A stretch of 64,000 bases of DNA from Paracoccus sp. MA (GCF_020990385.1 NZ_CP087597.1:1325001-1389000); one strand, 5' to 3'; shown: positions 9,905-19,472, counted from the stretch's first letter. A program made the numbers and translations. The notes: generated by a model from the sequence alone, not told the origin.

Positions 9905-10564
9905 CTTGGCGACGCCCGCAGCCGGGCGGTCGTGCCGGGCTCGGGGGCAAAAGCGGCAAAGACCCGGTATTGTTTCGGCGCCCCCGGATCGTCATGCGCG
10001 GCAGGTTTCGCGTCCGGCGGGGCCCGGTCATCCCAGTTCTGCAAGGCAGGACGATATCGGTTTCCCGCGGGGGCGGGGGCGGTCGCCCGCCCGCGCGCCG
10101 GAACAGGCCCGATCCCCGCCGCGACGTCCCGGCAAACGCGGCCAGGTCCGATCCGGGCAGCAAAGCGCGGCTGGCCGTTATCCCTGCGTTCCTGTCGCCG
10201 CGCTGCCATGCCGGCAGCCTGAAGCGGCCCGCAGGCGAGGTGGCAGCCTTTCCCGGCTGAAAGCAGGGCCGCCTTCGATCCGGATGGCTTCACTGCCGAA
10301 AAGCTCCGCAACCGACGCCGCGGCGATGTCGCCGGCAAGCGGCAAACCCCGCACGACACTCCTCGGGGGTCCGGAAGGCCGGCCGGCACGCGTCCTGTCT
10401 TTGACGTCGGAATTTCCGGCCGCAGCCGTGGCATCCTCCCGAGGCCGGAACGGGCGGAAGATCCTCCCCCGAAACCTGCCGATTTAAATACAGTATATCT
10501 ATCGACTTTAATGAATTTATGGTTAGCTTCTGGGGTCCAGGACGCTTCTTTGGACAGGATGAAC
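9905..10564. other. Gap of about 660 bp without a convincing gene
   Basis: The first 570 bp are very GC-rich, and the open frames on both strands are low-complexity Arg/Pro/Gly/Ala translations with no recognisable motif. The last 75 bp (from about 10485) turn AT-rich (TTTAAATACAGTATATC) and probably hold the promoter of the ABC transporter that follows. Confidence 0.6.
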
Positions 10565-11617
10565 ATGACCAACATTCCTTACCGCCCCTTGCTGGCATTG
10601 GCTGTCGGCCTTGCGCTCGCCACCCCGCCCGTTCTTGCCCAGGAACCGATCCCCGACGAGGTGCCCGAGGGCACGGTGCTGCGCGTCGGCGACCCCGTCA
10701 CCCAGAAGGCGCTGGAGATTTCCGGGCTGATCGACGAGCTCGGCTTCAAGGTCGAATGGGCCAATATCAGCGGCGGCCCGCAGACCAGCGAGGCCTTCCG
10801 CGCCAAGGCGCTGGACCTGGCCAGCGTGGCCGAGATCCCCTCGATCCATGCGACATGGAACGACCTGCCGGTGCGCAACATCGCCTATCGCGAAAGGCAG
10901 GACCCCATCGCCCACCCGATCTATCGCTTCGGCGTCACCCCGGCGCTCGGCGACCAGATCGGCAGCATCCAGGACTTCAAGGGCAGGCGCATCGCCTACA
11001 GCCCCGGACAGGCGCAGGGCGCGCTGGTGCTGCGCACGCTCGAGGCGGCGGGGCTGGGCCGGGACGAGGTGACGCTGGTGGAAATTCCCAGCACCGGCGA
11101 CGTCTATCCGGTCGCGCTCGGCTCGGGTCAGGTGGACGTCGCGCCGCTGGGCAGCGTCTATATCGCCCGCTACATCCGGCAATACGGCCCGGACGGGGCG
11201 CGGCTGGTCGATCACGGCTTGCGCGACGATCCCAGCCATCTCTGGGCGCCGCAATGGGTTCTGGACGATCCGGCCAAGGCGGCGGCCGCCGCGGAATATG
11301 TCCGGCTCTGGGCCCGCGCGACGGAATGGATCAACGACCACCCCGAGGAATTCATCCAGGGCTATTACGTCAAGGACCAGAACCTGTCCTATGAGGACGG
11401 CAAGGCCGCGATCGAGCAGACCGGCCGCCAGGTCATCCCCGCAAGCTGGGACGAAGTGATCCAGCGCCACAGCCATACCATCGCCCTGCTGGCCGAGGCG
11501 ACGGGCAATACGCCCTTCAGCGCCGAGGAGATCTTCGACCGCCGCTTCGAGAAAATCGCCGCCGAGGCCCTGTCCAAGGGCTCGAGCGCGGTCAAGAAAG
11601 AGGAACTGACCCAATGA
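10565..11617 (+). CDS. ABC transporter substrate-binding protein (sulfonate/nitrate type)
   Basis: 350 aa. Start MTNIPYRPLLALAVG at 10565, chosen because GGACAGGA is well spaced upstream; an ATG 6 bp earlier is also possible. Signal peptide of about 23 residues (LALATPPVLAQ). The mature part follows the SsuA/TauA/NMT1 pattern (VAEIPSIHATWNDLPVRNIAYRE, DFKGRRIAYSPGQAQG, LGSVYIARYIRQYG, PASWDEVIQRHSHTIALLAEATG). It delivers a small anionic ligand to the permease encoded next (4-bp overlap). The linked flavin monooxygenase favours an alkanesulfonate-like or other organosulfur ligand; this is inference. Confidence 0.85.
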   Translation: MTNIPYRPLLALAVGLALATPPVLAQEPIPDEVPEGTVLRVGDPVTQKALEISGLIDELGFKVEWANISGGPQTSEAFRAKALDLASVAEIPSIHATWNDLPVRNIAYRERQDPIAHPIYRFGVTPALGDQIGSIQDFKGRRIAYSPGQAQGALVLRTLEAAGLGRDEVTLVEIPSTGDVYPVALGSGQVDVAPLGSVYIARYIRQYGPDGARLVDHGLRDDPSHLWAPQWVLDDPAKAAAAAEYVRLWARATEWINDHPEEFIQGYYVKDQNLSYEDGKAAIEQTGRQVIPASWDEVIQRHSHTIALLAEATGNTPFSAEEIFDRRFEKIAAEALSKGSSAVKKEELTQ

Positions 11618-12468
11618 CCCTGATCGCGACCGACGATTTCAAACCGACCGCCGCGGCGGCGGCCTTGCAGCCCCGCAGCCGCAGCAGCGCGCGGGTCAGG
11701 TTGGGACCCGGCCCGGCCATCCCCTTCGGCATGCAGCTGGGCAGCATCGCGCTCGTGGCGCTGTGGACGCTGGGCTCGGCGCTGGGGCTGATCGACCCGC
11801 GCATCCTCTCGGCACCCTGGACGGTGCTGGACGCCTTCCGGCAACTGATCGCGGACGGCCGGTTGCAGGAGCATTTCGGCATCTCGGCCTGGCGCGCGGG
11901 CACCGGGCTGGTGATCGGGGTCGCCATCGGCACGGTGCTGGCCGTCATCGCCGGCCTGTCGCGGCTGGGCGAGGCGCTGATCGACGGCCCGATCCAGATC
12001 AAGCGCGCGGTGCCGACCCTGGCGCTGATCCCGCTTCTGATGCTGTGGTTCGGCATCGGCGAGCAGATGAAGATCATCACCATCGTGCTGGCGGTGATCG
12101 TGCCGATCTACATCCACACCCACAACGCCCTGCGCAGCATCGACAACCGTTATGTCGAGCTGTCCGAGACGCTGAACCTGTCGCGCTGGACCTTCATCCG
12201 GCAGGTGGTGCTGCCGGGCGCGCTGCCGGGCTTCCTGCTGGGCCTGCGCTTCGCGGTGACGCTGTGCTGGGTCTCGCTCGTGGTGGTCGAGCAGGTCAAC
12301 GCCACCAGCGGGCTGGGCTACATGATCAACCTCGCCCGCACCTATGGCCAGACCGAGATCATCATCGCCGGCATCGTGGTCTATGCCGTGCTCGGCCTCG
12401 CCTCGGACGCCGCCGTCCGCTTCGCCGAAAGGAGGGCCCTGTCATGGCGCCGCACGCTGTCGCAGTGA
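11614..12468 (+). CDS. ABC transporter permease (SsuC/TauC type)
   Basis: 284 aa inner-membrane subunit with about six hydrophobic helices. The coupling-loop sequence ELSETLNLSRWTFIRQVVLPGALPGFLLGLR matches the EAA motif of the nitrate/sulfonate/taurine permeases. The start overlaps the preceding stop (ATGA) and the end overlaps the ATPase start by 25 bp, so the three subunits are co-translated. A hydrophilic stretch of about 35 residues precedes the first helix, as is common in SsuC. Confidence 0.9.
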   Translation: MTLIATDDFKPTAAAAALQPRSRSSARVRLGPGPAIPFGMQLGSIALVALWTLGSALGLIDPRILSAPWTVLDAFRQLIADGRLQEHFGISAWRAGTGLVIGVAIGTVLAVIAGLSRLGEALIDGPIQIKRAVPTLALIPLLMLWFGIGEQMKIITIVLAVIVPIYIHTHNALRSIDNRYVELSETLNLSRWTFIRQVVLPGALPGFLLGLRFAVTLCWVSLVVVEQVNATSGLGYMINLARTYGQTEIIIAGIVVYAVLGLASDAAVRFAERRALSWRRTLSQ

Positions 12469-13166
12469 ACCGCTTCACGGTGCAGACCCAGGACCTGCAT
12501 CGCGGCTTCAACGGCCGCACCATCCTGGCCGGGCTGAACCTGCATATCGCGCGCGGCGAGTTCGTCGCCCTGCTGGGCCGCTCGGGCTCGGGGAAAAGCA
12601 CCTTCCTCAAGGCGCTGGCCGAGCTTGACCACGACGTCACCGGCTCGGGCAGGCTGGACGTGCCGGAGAACAAGGCCGTGGTGTTCCAGGACGCCCGGCT
12701 GCTGCCCTGGCGCACGGTGCTGCAGAACGTGACGCTGGGCCTGCGCGACGCCGAGGATGCCGGCCGGCGCATGCTGCAAGAGGTCGGGCTGGCCGGGCGC
12801 GAGCATTCCTGGCCGGTCGAGCTGTCGGGCGGCGAACAGCAGCGCGTGGCGCTGGCCCGCTCGCTGGTGCGCGAGCCCGAGCTGCTGCTGGCCGACGAGC
12901 CCTTCGGCGCGCTGGACGCGCTGACCCGCATCCGCATGCATGTCCTGCTGAAGGAGCTATGCGCCCGCCACCGCCCCGCCGTCCTGCTGGTCACGCATGA
13001 CGTGGACGAGGCGATCACCCTGGCCGACCGCGTGCTGGTGCTGGAAGAAGGCGCCTTCGTCGAGGACCTGCAGATCGAGCTGTCCGCCCCGCGCGCGCCC
13101 GACAATCCCCGCTTCGGCCAGCTTCGCCGCCACCTGCTTGGCAAGCTGGGCGTTTCGGCCCACTGA
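12444..13166 (+). CDS. ABC transporter ATP-binding protein (SsuB/TauB type)
   Basis: 240 aa. Walker A GRSGSGKST, Q-loop VVFQDARLLPWRTV (the DxRLLPW form typical of the SsuB group), signature LSGGEQQRVALARSL, Walker B LLLADEPFGALD, and H-switch VTHDVDEAI. It powers the importer formed with the two upstream genes. A GGAGGG ribosome site lies inside the permease gene. Confidence 0.93.
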   Translation: MAPHAVAVNRFTVQTQDLHRGFNGRTILAGLNLHIARGEFVALLGRSGSGKSTFLKALAELDHDVTGSGRLDVPENKAVVFQDARLLPWRTVLQNVTLGLRDAEDAGRRMLQEVGLAGREHSWPVELSGGEQQRVALARSLVREPELLLADEPFGALDALTRIRMHVLLKELCARHRPAVLLVTHDVDEAITLADRVLVLEEGAFVEDLQIELSAPRAPDNPRFGQLRRHLLGKLGVSAH

Positions 13167-13183
13167 TTTCAAAGGAAACCGAC

Positions 13184-14530
13184 ATGTCCAAGCGACAGCT
13201 TCACCTGAACCTTTTCATCTATCCCGGCGGCCATCACGAGGCCGGCTGGCGCTACAGGGGCTCGGACCCGCAGCGCGCACTGGATATCGGCTATTACCAG
13301 GAACTGGCCCGCAAGGCCGAGGCGGCGAAATTCGACGCGCTGTTCTTCGCCGACGGCCCGGCGCTGGCGGACAATATCCGCTATGCCAGCCGCTTCCGGC
13401 TGGAGCCGCTGACCACGATCACCGCGCTGGCCGCCGCGACCAGCCGCATCGGGCTGATCGCCACCGCCTCGACCACCTATACCGAGCCCTACAACCTCGC
13501 CCGGCTGTTCGCCTCGGTCGATCACATCTCGCAGGGGCGGGTCGGCTGGAACATCGTCACCACCGGCGCGGCGCAGGCGGCGCAGAACTTCGGGCTGGAC
13601 GAGCATCCGGTCCATGCCGACCGCTACGGCCGCGCGCATGAATTCCTCGAGGTGGTCACCAAGCTCTGGGACAGCTGGGAGGACGAGGCCCTGGTCATCG
13701 ATCCCGAAAGCGGCGTCTTCGCCGATGACGCCCGCATCCACCGGATCGACCATGCCGGCCCGCATTTCCGCGTGCGCGGCCCGCTGAACATCCCGCGCAG
13801 CCCGCAGGGCCGGCCGGTCTATGTGCAGGCGGGCTCGTCCGAGGACGGCCGGCATTTCGCCGCGCTGCATGCCGAGGCGATCTTCACCGCGCACCAGACG
13901 CTTGCCAGCGCGCAGGAATTCTATGCCGACATCAAGGCCCGGGCGCGGGGCGTCGGCCGCGATCCCGATCACATCAAGGTGCTGCCGGGCATCAGCCCCT
14001 ATATCGGCTCGACCACGGCCGAGGCGCAGGCCCTGCATGACGAGTTCAACGCCCTGACCCAGCCCGCCTATTCGCTGGACGTGTTGAAGCGGATGACCGG
14101 GCTGGACCTGACGGGCCACGATCTTGACGGGCCCTTCCCGCGCCATCTGGTCGCACCCGATCCCGACCGGGCCGAGGCCAGCCGCTTCAAGCTGGTCCTG
14201 GACATCGTGGACCGCGAAAAGCCGACGATCCGGCAGCTCATGCACCGCATCGCCGGGGCGCGCGGGCATTGGGTCTCGGTCGGCACGCCGGAAAAGATCG
14301 CCGACGACATCCAGACCTGGTTCGAGAACGGCGCCGCCGACGGGTTCAACGTGATGCCGCCCTGGCTGCATGGCGGCTTCGACAGCTTTGTCGAGCATGT
14401 CCTGCCGATCCTGCGCAAGCGCGGCCTGTTCCGCCAGGATTACGCCGGCCGGACCCTGCGCGACCATTTCGGCCTGCCCCGGCCGGAAAACCGTTTCGCG
14501 GTGCAACGCGGGATCTCGGCGGCGGAATGA
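13184..14530 (+). CDS. NtaA/SnaA/DszA-type FMN-dependent monooxygenase
   Basis: 448 aa, bacterial-luciferase-like TIM barrel of the two-component flavin monooxygenases that oxidise NTA/EDTA, dibenzothiophene sulfone, pristinamycin or organosulfonates using FMNH2 and O2. Seen: LHLNLFIYPGGHHEAGWR start, FDALFFADGPAL, SRIGLIATASTTYTEPYNLAR, HISQGRVGWNIVTT, ADRYGRAHEFLEV and PVYVQAGSSEDGRHFAA. All agree with the family and its length. A reductase supplying FMNH2 is required; the nitroreductase-family gene at 17036 or an unlinked enzyme could do this. The exact substrate is unknown. Confidence 0.9.
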   Translation: MSKRQLHLNLFIYPGGHHEAGWRYRGSDPQRALDIGYYQELARKAEAAKFDALFFADGPALADNIRYASRFRLEPLTTITALAAATSRIGLIATASTTYTEPYNLARLFASVDHISQGRVGWNIVTTGAAQAAQNFGLDEHPVHADRYGRAHEFLEVVTKLWDSWEDEALVIDPESGVFADDARIHRIDHAGPHFRVRGPLNIPRSPQGRPVYVQAGSSEDGRHFAALHAEAIFTAHQTLASAQEFYADIKARARGVGRDPDHIKVLPGISPYIGSTTAEAQALHDEFNALTQPAYSLDVLKRMTGLDLTGHDLDGPFPRHLVAPDPDRAEASRFKLVLDIVDREKPTIRQLMHRIAGARGHWVSVGTPEKIADDIQTWFENGAADGFNVMPPWLHGGFDSFVEHVLPILRKRGLFRQDYAGRTLRDHFGLPRPENRFAVQRGISAAE

Positions 14531-15945
14531 GGCAGGACAGGCAGGGCGCCCCGCGCGCCCCATGGCTGGTGCCGCTGGTCCTGTCGGTGGCGCTGTTCAT
14601 GGAGAACATGGATTCCACCGTCATCGCCACCTCGCTGCCGGCCATCGCCGCCGATATCGGCACGACCCCCGTGGCGCTGAAGCTGGCCTTCACCGCCTAT
14701 TTCCTGGCGCTGGCGATCTTCATTCCGGTCAGCGCCTGGCTGGGCGACCGGCTGGGCCCGACCCGCGTGTTCCGCATGGCGCTCCTGGTCTTCATGCTGG
14801 GCTCGCTGGGCTGCGCCTTCGCCACCTCGCTGGAGGGGTTCGTGCTGGCGCGGTTCCTGGGCGGCATGGGCGGGGCGATGATGACGCCGCTGGCGCGGCT
14901 GATGCTGTATCGCGTCACGCCCCGCGCCGGGCTGATGCGGGCCACGGCGACCATGACCATCCCGGCGGTGGTGGCGCCGCTGATGGGACCGCTGGTCGGC
15001 GGCGCGCTGACGACCTTTCTCGGCTGGCACTGGATCTTCCTGGTGAACCTGCCCGTCGGGCTGGCCGGCATCCTTGCGGTCGGCGCCCTGATCCGGGACG
15101 TGCCGAGAGCGCCCGCCCACCGGCTGGACCTGCGCGGCTTTCTGCTGCTGGCAGTCGCCTTCTCGGGGCTGATGGCGGGGCTGTCGCTGGTCAGCCTGCC
15201 GATCCTGCCGCTCTGGGCCTCGCTGGCGCTGACGCTGGCCGGGCTGGCGGGGGGTTGGGCCTATCTGCGCCACGCCCGCGCCCATCCGGCGCCGCTGCTG
15301 GATCCCGGCATCTGCCGCGACCCGGTGTTTCGCAGCGCGATCACCGCCACCATGGTCTTCCTGATCGGCGCGGGGGCGGTGCCCTTCCTGCTGCCGCTGA
15401 TGCTGCAGCTGGGCTTCGGGCTGACCGCCTTCGAGGCGGGGCTGATCACCTTCGCCGGCGGCATCGGCGCGATCTCGGCCAAGCTGGTCTCGACCCAGGT
15501 CTTTGCCAGCCACGGCTTTCGCAATCCGCTGATCCTCGCCGCCTCGCTTTCGGCCCTGGGCCTTGCCGCCAAGGGCCTGCTGACGCCGCAGACCCCGCAT
15601 CTGCTGATCGCGGCGCTGCTGATCGGCGGCGGCGTGCTGCGCTCGCTGTTCTTCACCGGCCAGCAGGTGCTGGCGATATCCGAGCTTGCCCCCGAGACCG
15701 TCGGCGCCGCGCTGGCCCTGACCACGGTGCTGCGCCCGATCGCGACCGCGCTTGGCGTGGCGCTGGCCGGGGGGCTGCTGGAAATCGGCGGCCGTTCCGA
15801 TGGGCTGACGCTCGACGCCTTTCACACGGCGTTCTTCGCCCTGGCGCTGGTCTCGGCCTGCGCGATCCTGCCGCTGATGCGGCTGGCGGCCAGTTCCGGC
15901 CATGAAATATCCGGGCAGGCGATCCCCGTTCGCGCCGCCCCATGA
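14527..15945 (+). CDS. MFS transporter, DHA2 (EmrB/QacA) family
   Basis: 472 aa integral membrane protein. The start overlaps the monooxygenase stop (ATGA). Motifs: MENMDSTVIATSLPAIA (the D1 helix of drug:H+ antiporters), AWLGDRLGPTRVFR (motif A), and GPLVGGALTTFLGWHWIFLVNLPVG (motif C region). It probably exports a toxic intermediate or analogue in the same pathway; an independent drug efflux role is equally possible. Confidence 0.9.
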   Translation: MRQDRQGAPRAPWLVPLVLSVALFMENMDSTVIATSLPAIAADIGTTPVALKLAFTAYFLALAIFIPVSAWLGDRLGPTRVFRMALLVFMLGSLGCAFATSLEGFVLARFLGGMGGAMMTPLARLMLYRVTPRAGLMRATATMTIPAVVAPLMGPLVGGALTTFLGWHWIFLVNLPVGLAGILAVGALIRDVPRAPAHRLDLRGFLLLAVAFSGLMAGLSLVSLPILPLWASLALTLAGLAGGWAYLRHARAHPAPLLDPGICRDPVFRSAITATMVFLIGAGAVPFLLPLMLQLGFGLTAFEAGLITFAGGIGAISAKLVSTQVFASHGFRNPLILAASLSALGLAAKGLLTPQTPHLLIAALLIGGGVLRSLFFTGQQVLAISELAPETVGAALALTTVLRPIATALGVALAGGLLEIGGRSDGLTLDAFHTAFFALALVSACAILPLMRLAASSGHEISGQAIPVRAAP

Positions 15946-15967
15946 CCATGATTGCAGGAGAAATTGC

Positions 15968-17023
15968 ATGACACTCGACTACCGCCCCCTTGGCCGCAGC
16001 GGCATCAAGGTTTCCGCCGTCGCGCTGGGAACCATGACCTGGGGCGAGCAGAACACCGAGGCCGAAGGCCACGCCCAGCTCGACCGCGCCGTGGATTTCG
16101 GCGTCAATCTGATCGACACGGCGGAAAACTACTCGATCCCGCCGCGGGCCGAAACCCAGGGCGCGACCGAGCGGATCATCGGCTCCTGGCTGAAGGCGCG
16201 GGGCGGCCGGGACCGGATCGTGCTGGCCTCGAAGGTCTCGGGGCCCAGCGACCGCACCTATCTGCGCGCCGACGGCCGGCCGCCGCGGCTGGACGCCCGG
16301 AACATCGAGGAGGCCGTCGAGGGTTCGCTGCGCCGGTTGCAGACGGAATACCTGGACCTCTACCAGATCCACTGGCCGAACCGCCCGGTGCCGCTGTTCG
16401 GCAGCGGCCGGCACGCACCCTCGCGCGGGCATGACGGTTCGGAAGTGCCGATCGAGGAAACGCTGGAGGCGCTGGACGGGCTGGTGAAATCCGGCAAGGT
16501 CCGCCATATCGGCCTGTCCAACGAGACCGCCTGGGGCCTGTCGCGCTTTCTGCATCTGGCCGAGACCCGGGACCTGCCGCGCGTCGTCTCGGTGCAGAAC
16601 GCCTACAACCTCGTCAACCGCACCTATGAGCAGGGGCTGGCCGAGTTCCACGAGCGCGAGCAGGTGGGGCTGCTGGCCTATTCGCCGCTGGCGCAGGGCT
16701 TCCTGACCGGCAAATACCGCAACGGCGCCCGGCCCGAAGGCGCGCGGCTGACGCTGTTCGACCGCGGCGACCGCTACACCAAGCCCGGCGTGGCCGAGGC
16801 GGTGGACGCCTATCTGCAGATCGCCCGCGACTTCGGGCTCGACCCGGCGCAGCTGGCCATCGCCTATGTCACCAGCCGGCCCTTCGTCACCGCCAACATC
16901 ATCGGCGCCACCAGGGCCGAGCAGCTGGAGGCCGATCTCGGCTCGGTCGAGGTCGTCATCACCCCGGAAATCGAGTCCCGCATCGACGCGGTCTTCCAGC
17001 TGCACGGCAGCCCCGCCCCCTGA
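15968..17023 (+). CDS. Aldo/keto reductase (Tas-like)
   Basis: 351 aa NADPH-dependent oxidoreductase. Catalytic tetrad visible: Asp and Tyr in NLIDTAENYSIP, Lys in IVLASKVSG, His in YQIHWPNRP. ATERIIGSWLKARGGRDRIVLASK and VIIGATRAEQLE-like IIGATRAEQLEADL complete the family pattern. The insertion around GSGRHAPSRGHDGSEVPI is as in Tas-type proteins. Same strand as the MFS gene with a 22-bp gap, so probably the same transcript. Substrate unknown; it could reduce an aldehyde released by the monooxygenase. Confidence 0.92.
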   Translation: MTLDYRPLGRSGIKVSAVALGTMTWGEQNTEAEGHAQLDRAVDFGVNLIDTAENYSIPPRAETQGATERIIGSWLKARGGRDRIVLASKVSGPSDRTYLRADGRPPRLDARNIEEAVEGSLRRLQTEYLDLYQIHWPNRPVPLFGSGRHAPSRGHDGSEVPIEETLEALDGLVKSGKVRHIGLSNETAWGLSRFLHLAETRDLPRVVSVQNAYNLVNRTYEQGLAEFHEREQVGLLAYSPLAQGFLTGKYRNGARPEGARLTLFDRGDRYTKPGVAEAVDAYLQIARDFGLDPAQLAIAYVTSRPFVTANIIGATRAEQLEADLGSVEVVITPEIESRIDAVFQLHGSPAP

Positions 17024-17035
17024 CAGGAGACGCGC

Positions 17036-17875
17036 ATGAATATTTCCCTCAACGCCCCGCATCCCGCCGAAGCCGCCGAGGCGGTGCTGAAACGCTATCG
17101 CGAGCCGGCCGCGCTCGCGGGCTGGAATCCGGTTCTCGCCACGCTTCTGGCGCATCGGTCGGTCCGGTCCTACCTGCCGGATGCGCTGGCGCCCGGCACG
17201 CTCGAAACGCTGGTCGCGGCGGCCTCCTCGGCGCCGACCTCGTCCAACATCCAGGCCTGGAGCGTGGTGGCCGTCACCGATCCCGCCAAGCGCGACAGGC
17301 TGGCCGAGATCGCCGGCGGGCAGGACCATATCCGTCAGGCGCCGCTGATTCTGGTCTGGATCGCCGACCTGTCCCGCGCCGAGGCGGTCGCGGACCGGGC
17401 AGGCGTGACGCTGCAGGGGCTCGACTATACCGAGACCTTCCTGCTGGCCGCCATCGACGCGGCGCTGGCGGCGCAGAATGCGCTGGTGGCGGCGGAATCG
17501 CTGGGGCTGGGCACGGTCTATATCGGTGCGCTGCGCAACGATCCCGAAGCGGTGGCGCATCTGCTGGGCCTGCCGCACCGCGCGGTGGCGGTGTTCGGCC
17601 TCGTCGTCGGCCGCCCCGATCCCGCGGTCCCGACCGCGGTCAAGCCGCGCCTGCCGCAACCGGCGGTCCTGCACCGCGATGCCTATTCGGCGGCGGCGCA
17701 GCCCGAGGCCGTCGCCCGCCACGACCTTGCCACCGAAGCCTTCCGCGCCGAGCAGGGCCTGCCCCGGCAAAGCTGGAGCGAGCTGCTGATCGGCCGGCTG
17801 CGCGATGTCGCAGCACTGAAGGGCCGCCACCGGCTGCGCGAGGCCTTCGGGCGGCTGGGCGTCGCGCTGGGATAG
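17036..17875 (+). CDS. Nitroreductase-family flavoprotein (NfsA-like)
   Basis: 279 aa. FMN-binding landmarks: LLAHRSVRSYLPDALAPGTLE, AASSAPTSSNIQAWSVVAV, QNALVAAESLGLGTVYIGALRNDPEAV and FGLVVGRPD. The C-terminal extension (PRLPQPAVLHRDAY...) is that of the NfsA/FRP group, which reduce FMN, nitroaromatics or quinones with NADPH. It lies 12 bp after the aldo/keto reductase. A role as FMN reductase for the monooxygenase is attractive but inferred. Confidence 0.88.
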   Translation: MNISLNAPHPAEAAEAVLKRYREPAALAGWNPVLATLLAHRSVRSYLPDALAPGTLETLVAAASSAPTSSNIQAWSVVAVTDPAKRDRLAEIAGGQDHIRQAPLILVWIADLSRAEAVADRAGVTLQGLDYTETFLLAAIDAALAAQNALVAAESLGLGTVYIGALRNDPEAVAHLLGLPHRAVAVFGLVVGRPDPAVPTAVKPRLPQPAVLHRDAYSAAAQPEAVARHDLATEAFRAEQGLPRQSWSELLIGRLRDVAALKGRHRLREAFGRLGVALG

Positions 17876-18004
17876 CCGGGCCCGCGGCACCGCTGGCCGG
17901 CCAGGCTCCTTTGCTCTTTCCCCGGCGGCGAATCCGGTGGCGGGATTGCACATTCCCGTCATGTGGCGCTAAATCGCCGTCGAAAACCGGGGAAGGGTTC
18001 CACC

Positions 18005-18973
18005 ATGAAACATGTCTTTGCCGCCGCGCTGTTCTGCGCTGCCCTTGCCGCGCCCTCGGTGGCGCAGGAAATCAAGATCGGCTACGCGCTGGCCGAGGAC
18101 AGCCATTACGGCGCCGGCGCCAAAGCTTTCGAGGCCTCGCTGAAGGAAAGCCTGGGCGACCAGTTCAGCTTCCGCCACTTCCCCTCCTCGGGCCTGGGCG
18201 GCGAGCGCGAGGTGCTGGAGGGGCTGCAGCTCGGCACCGTCGAGATGACCATCGCCTCGGACGGCACGCTGACCAATTTCGTGCCCGAGGTCGGCGTCTT
18301 GGGCGTGCCCTTCCTGCTGCGCGACAAGGACCATGCCCGCAAGGTGCTGGACGGCGAGATCGGCCAGGAAATGCTGGCCAGGTTCGACGATGCCGGCCTG
18401 CACGCGCTGGCCTGGGGCGAGCAGGGCTTCCGCCACATCACCAGCAATCGCGGCGCGGTCGAGGCACCGGCCGACCTGAACGGGCTGAAGATCCGCACCA
18501 TGGAGAACCCGGTGCATATCGAGGCGTTCCGCGCCCTCGGCGCCGCCCCCACCCCGATGGCCTGGCCCGAGGTGATCGGCGCGCTGGAACAGGGCGCCAT
18601 CGACGGGCAGGAGAACCCGCTTTCGGTGATCGTCTCGGCCAAGCTGAACGAGGTGCAGAAATACCTGACGCTGGACGGCCACGTCTATTCCTCGACCATC
18701 ATCCTGGTCTCGCCCGCGCTGTGGAACGGGCTGGACGACGCGCAGAAGGCGGCCTTCGACAAGGCGGCCAAGGACGCGGTGGCGGCGATGCGCGCCTATG
18801 TCGACGAGGTCGACGCCTCGGGCGTCGCCGCGATGCAGGAGGCGGGGATGCAGGTGAACGAGCTTTCGCCCGAGCAGAAGGCCGCCTTCCGCGAGGCGCT
18901 GGCCGGCCCCTACCAGCGTTATGAGGCCCAGTTCGGCAAGGAGCTGATGGACCGCATCCAGGCGGTCGAGTAA
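18005..18973 (+). CDS. dctP: TRAP transporter substrate-binding protein (DctP family)
   Basis: 322 aa periplasmic receptor. Signal peptide MKHVFAAALFCAALAAPSVAQ, then IKIGYALAEDSHYGAGAKAF. The family arginine region is ADLNGLKIRTMENPVHIEAFRALGAAPTPM, followed by QGAIDGQENPLSVI. First of a P-Q-M operon. The ligand is probably a carboxylate, but ligand type cannot be read from sequence alone. Confidence 0.93.
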   Translation: MKHVFAAALFCAALAAPSVAQEIKIGYALAEDSHYGAGAKAFEASLKESLGDQFSFRHFPSSGLGGEREVLEGLQLGTVEMTIASDGTLTNFVPEVGVLGVPFLLRDKDHARKVLDGEIGQEMLARFDDAGLHALAWGEQGFRHITSNRGAVEAPADLNGLKIRTMENPVHIEAFRALGAAPTPMAWPEVIGALEQGAIDGQENPLSVIVSAKLNEVQKYLTLDGHVYSSTIILVSPALWNGLDDAQKAAFDKAAKDAVAAMRAYVDEVDASGVAAMQEAGMQVNELSPEQKAAFREALAGPYQRYEAQFGKELMDRIQAVE

Positions 18974-18977
18974 GCCC

Positions 18978-19472
18978 ATGCGCCGGATCGAACGCGCCTT
19001 CGTCACGCTGAACGGCGCCATCCTCGTTCTGGGGCTGGCGGCGATGTCCGTGATCGTCGGCTGGAACGTCGCGGGCCGGTATCTGACCGGCAATTCGCTG
19101 ACCTGGGCCGACGAGGTGGCGCGTTACTCGATGATCTGGCTGACCTTCCTGGGCAGCGGCCTGGCGCTGCGCCATGGCGCCCATGCCGCCATCACCAATG
19201 CGCAGGACGCGCTGCCCACGCGGGGCCAGCTTGTCCTGCGCGCGGCGATCCTGCTAGTGCTGTTCGCCTTTTTCGGCTTCATGGTCTGGGTCGGCATCGA
19301 CTACATGAACCGCATGGCGATCCAGAAATCGGCGGCCCTGCGGGTGCCGATGAAATGGATCTATGCCGCGATGCCCGCCGGCTTCGCGCTGATGATCGCC
19401 CATCTTGCGCTGATCGCGCCGCAATACCTGCGGGCGGGGCTGCAGCATTCCGACGAGGCCCCCCTTGGTTGA
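18978..19472 (+). CDS. dctQ: TRAP transporter small permease (DctQ family)
   Basis: 164 aa with four hydrophobic helices. The DctQ signature SLTWADEVARYSMIWLTFLGSGLALRHG is clear. It starts 4 bp after dctP and overlaps the next gene by 8 bp. Confidence 0.92.
   Translation: MRRIERAFVTLNGAILVLGLAAMSVIVGWNVAGRYLTGNSLTWADEVARYSMIWLTFLGSGLALRHGAHAAITNAQDALPTRGQLVLRAAILLVLFAFFGFMVWVGIDYMNRMAIQKSAALRVPMKWIYAAMPAGFALMIAHLALIAPQYLRAGLQHSDEAPLG

Noticed and set aside
15653..17962. Minus-strand frame opposite the MFS, aldo/keto reductase and nitroreductase genes
   Set aside because: Antisense to three recognisable genes, with low-complexity Arg/Gln/Gly translation.
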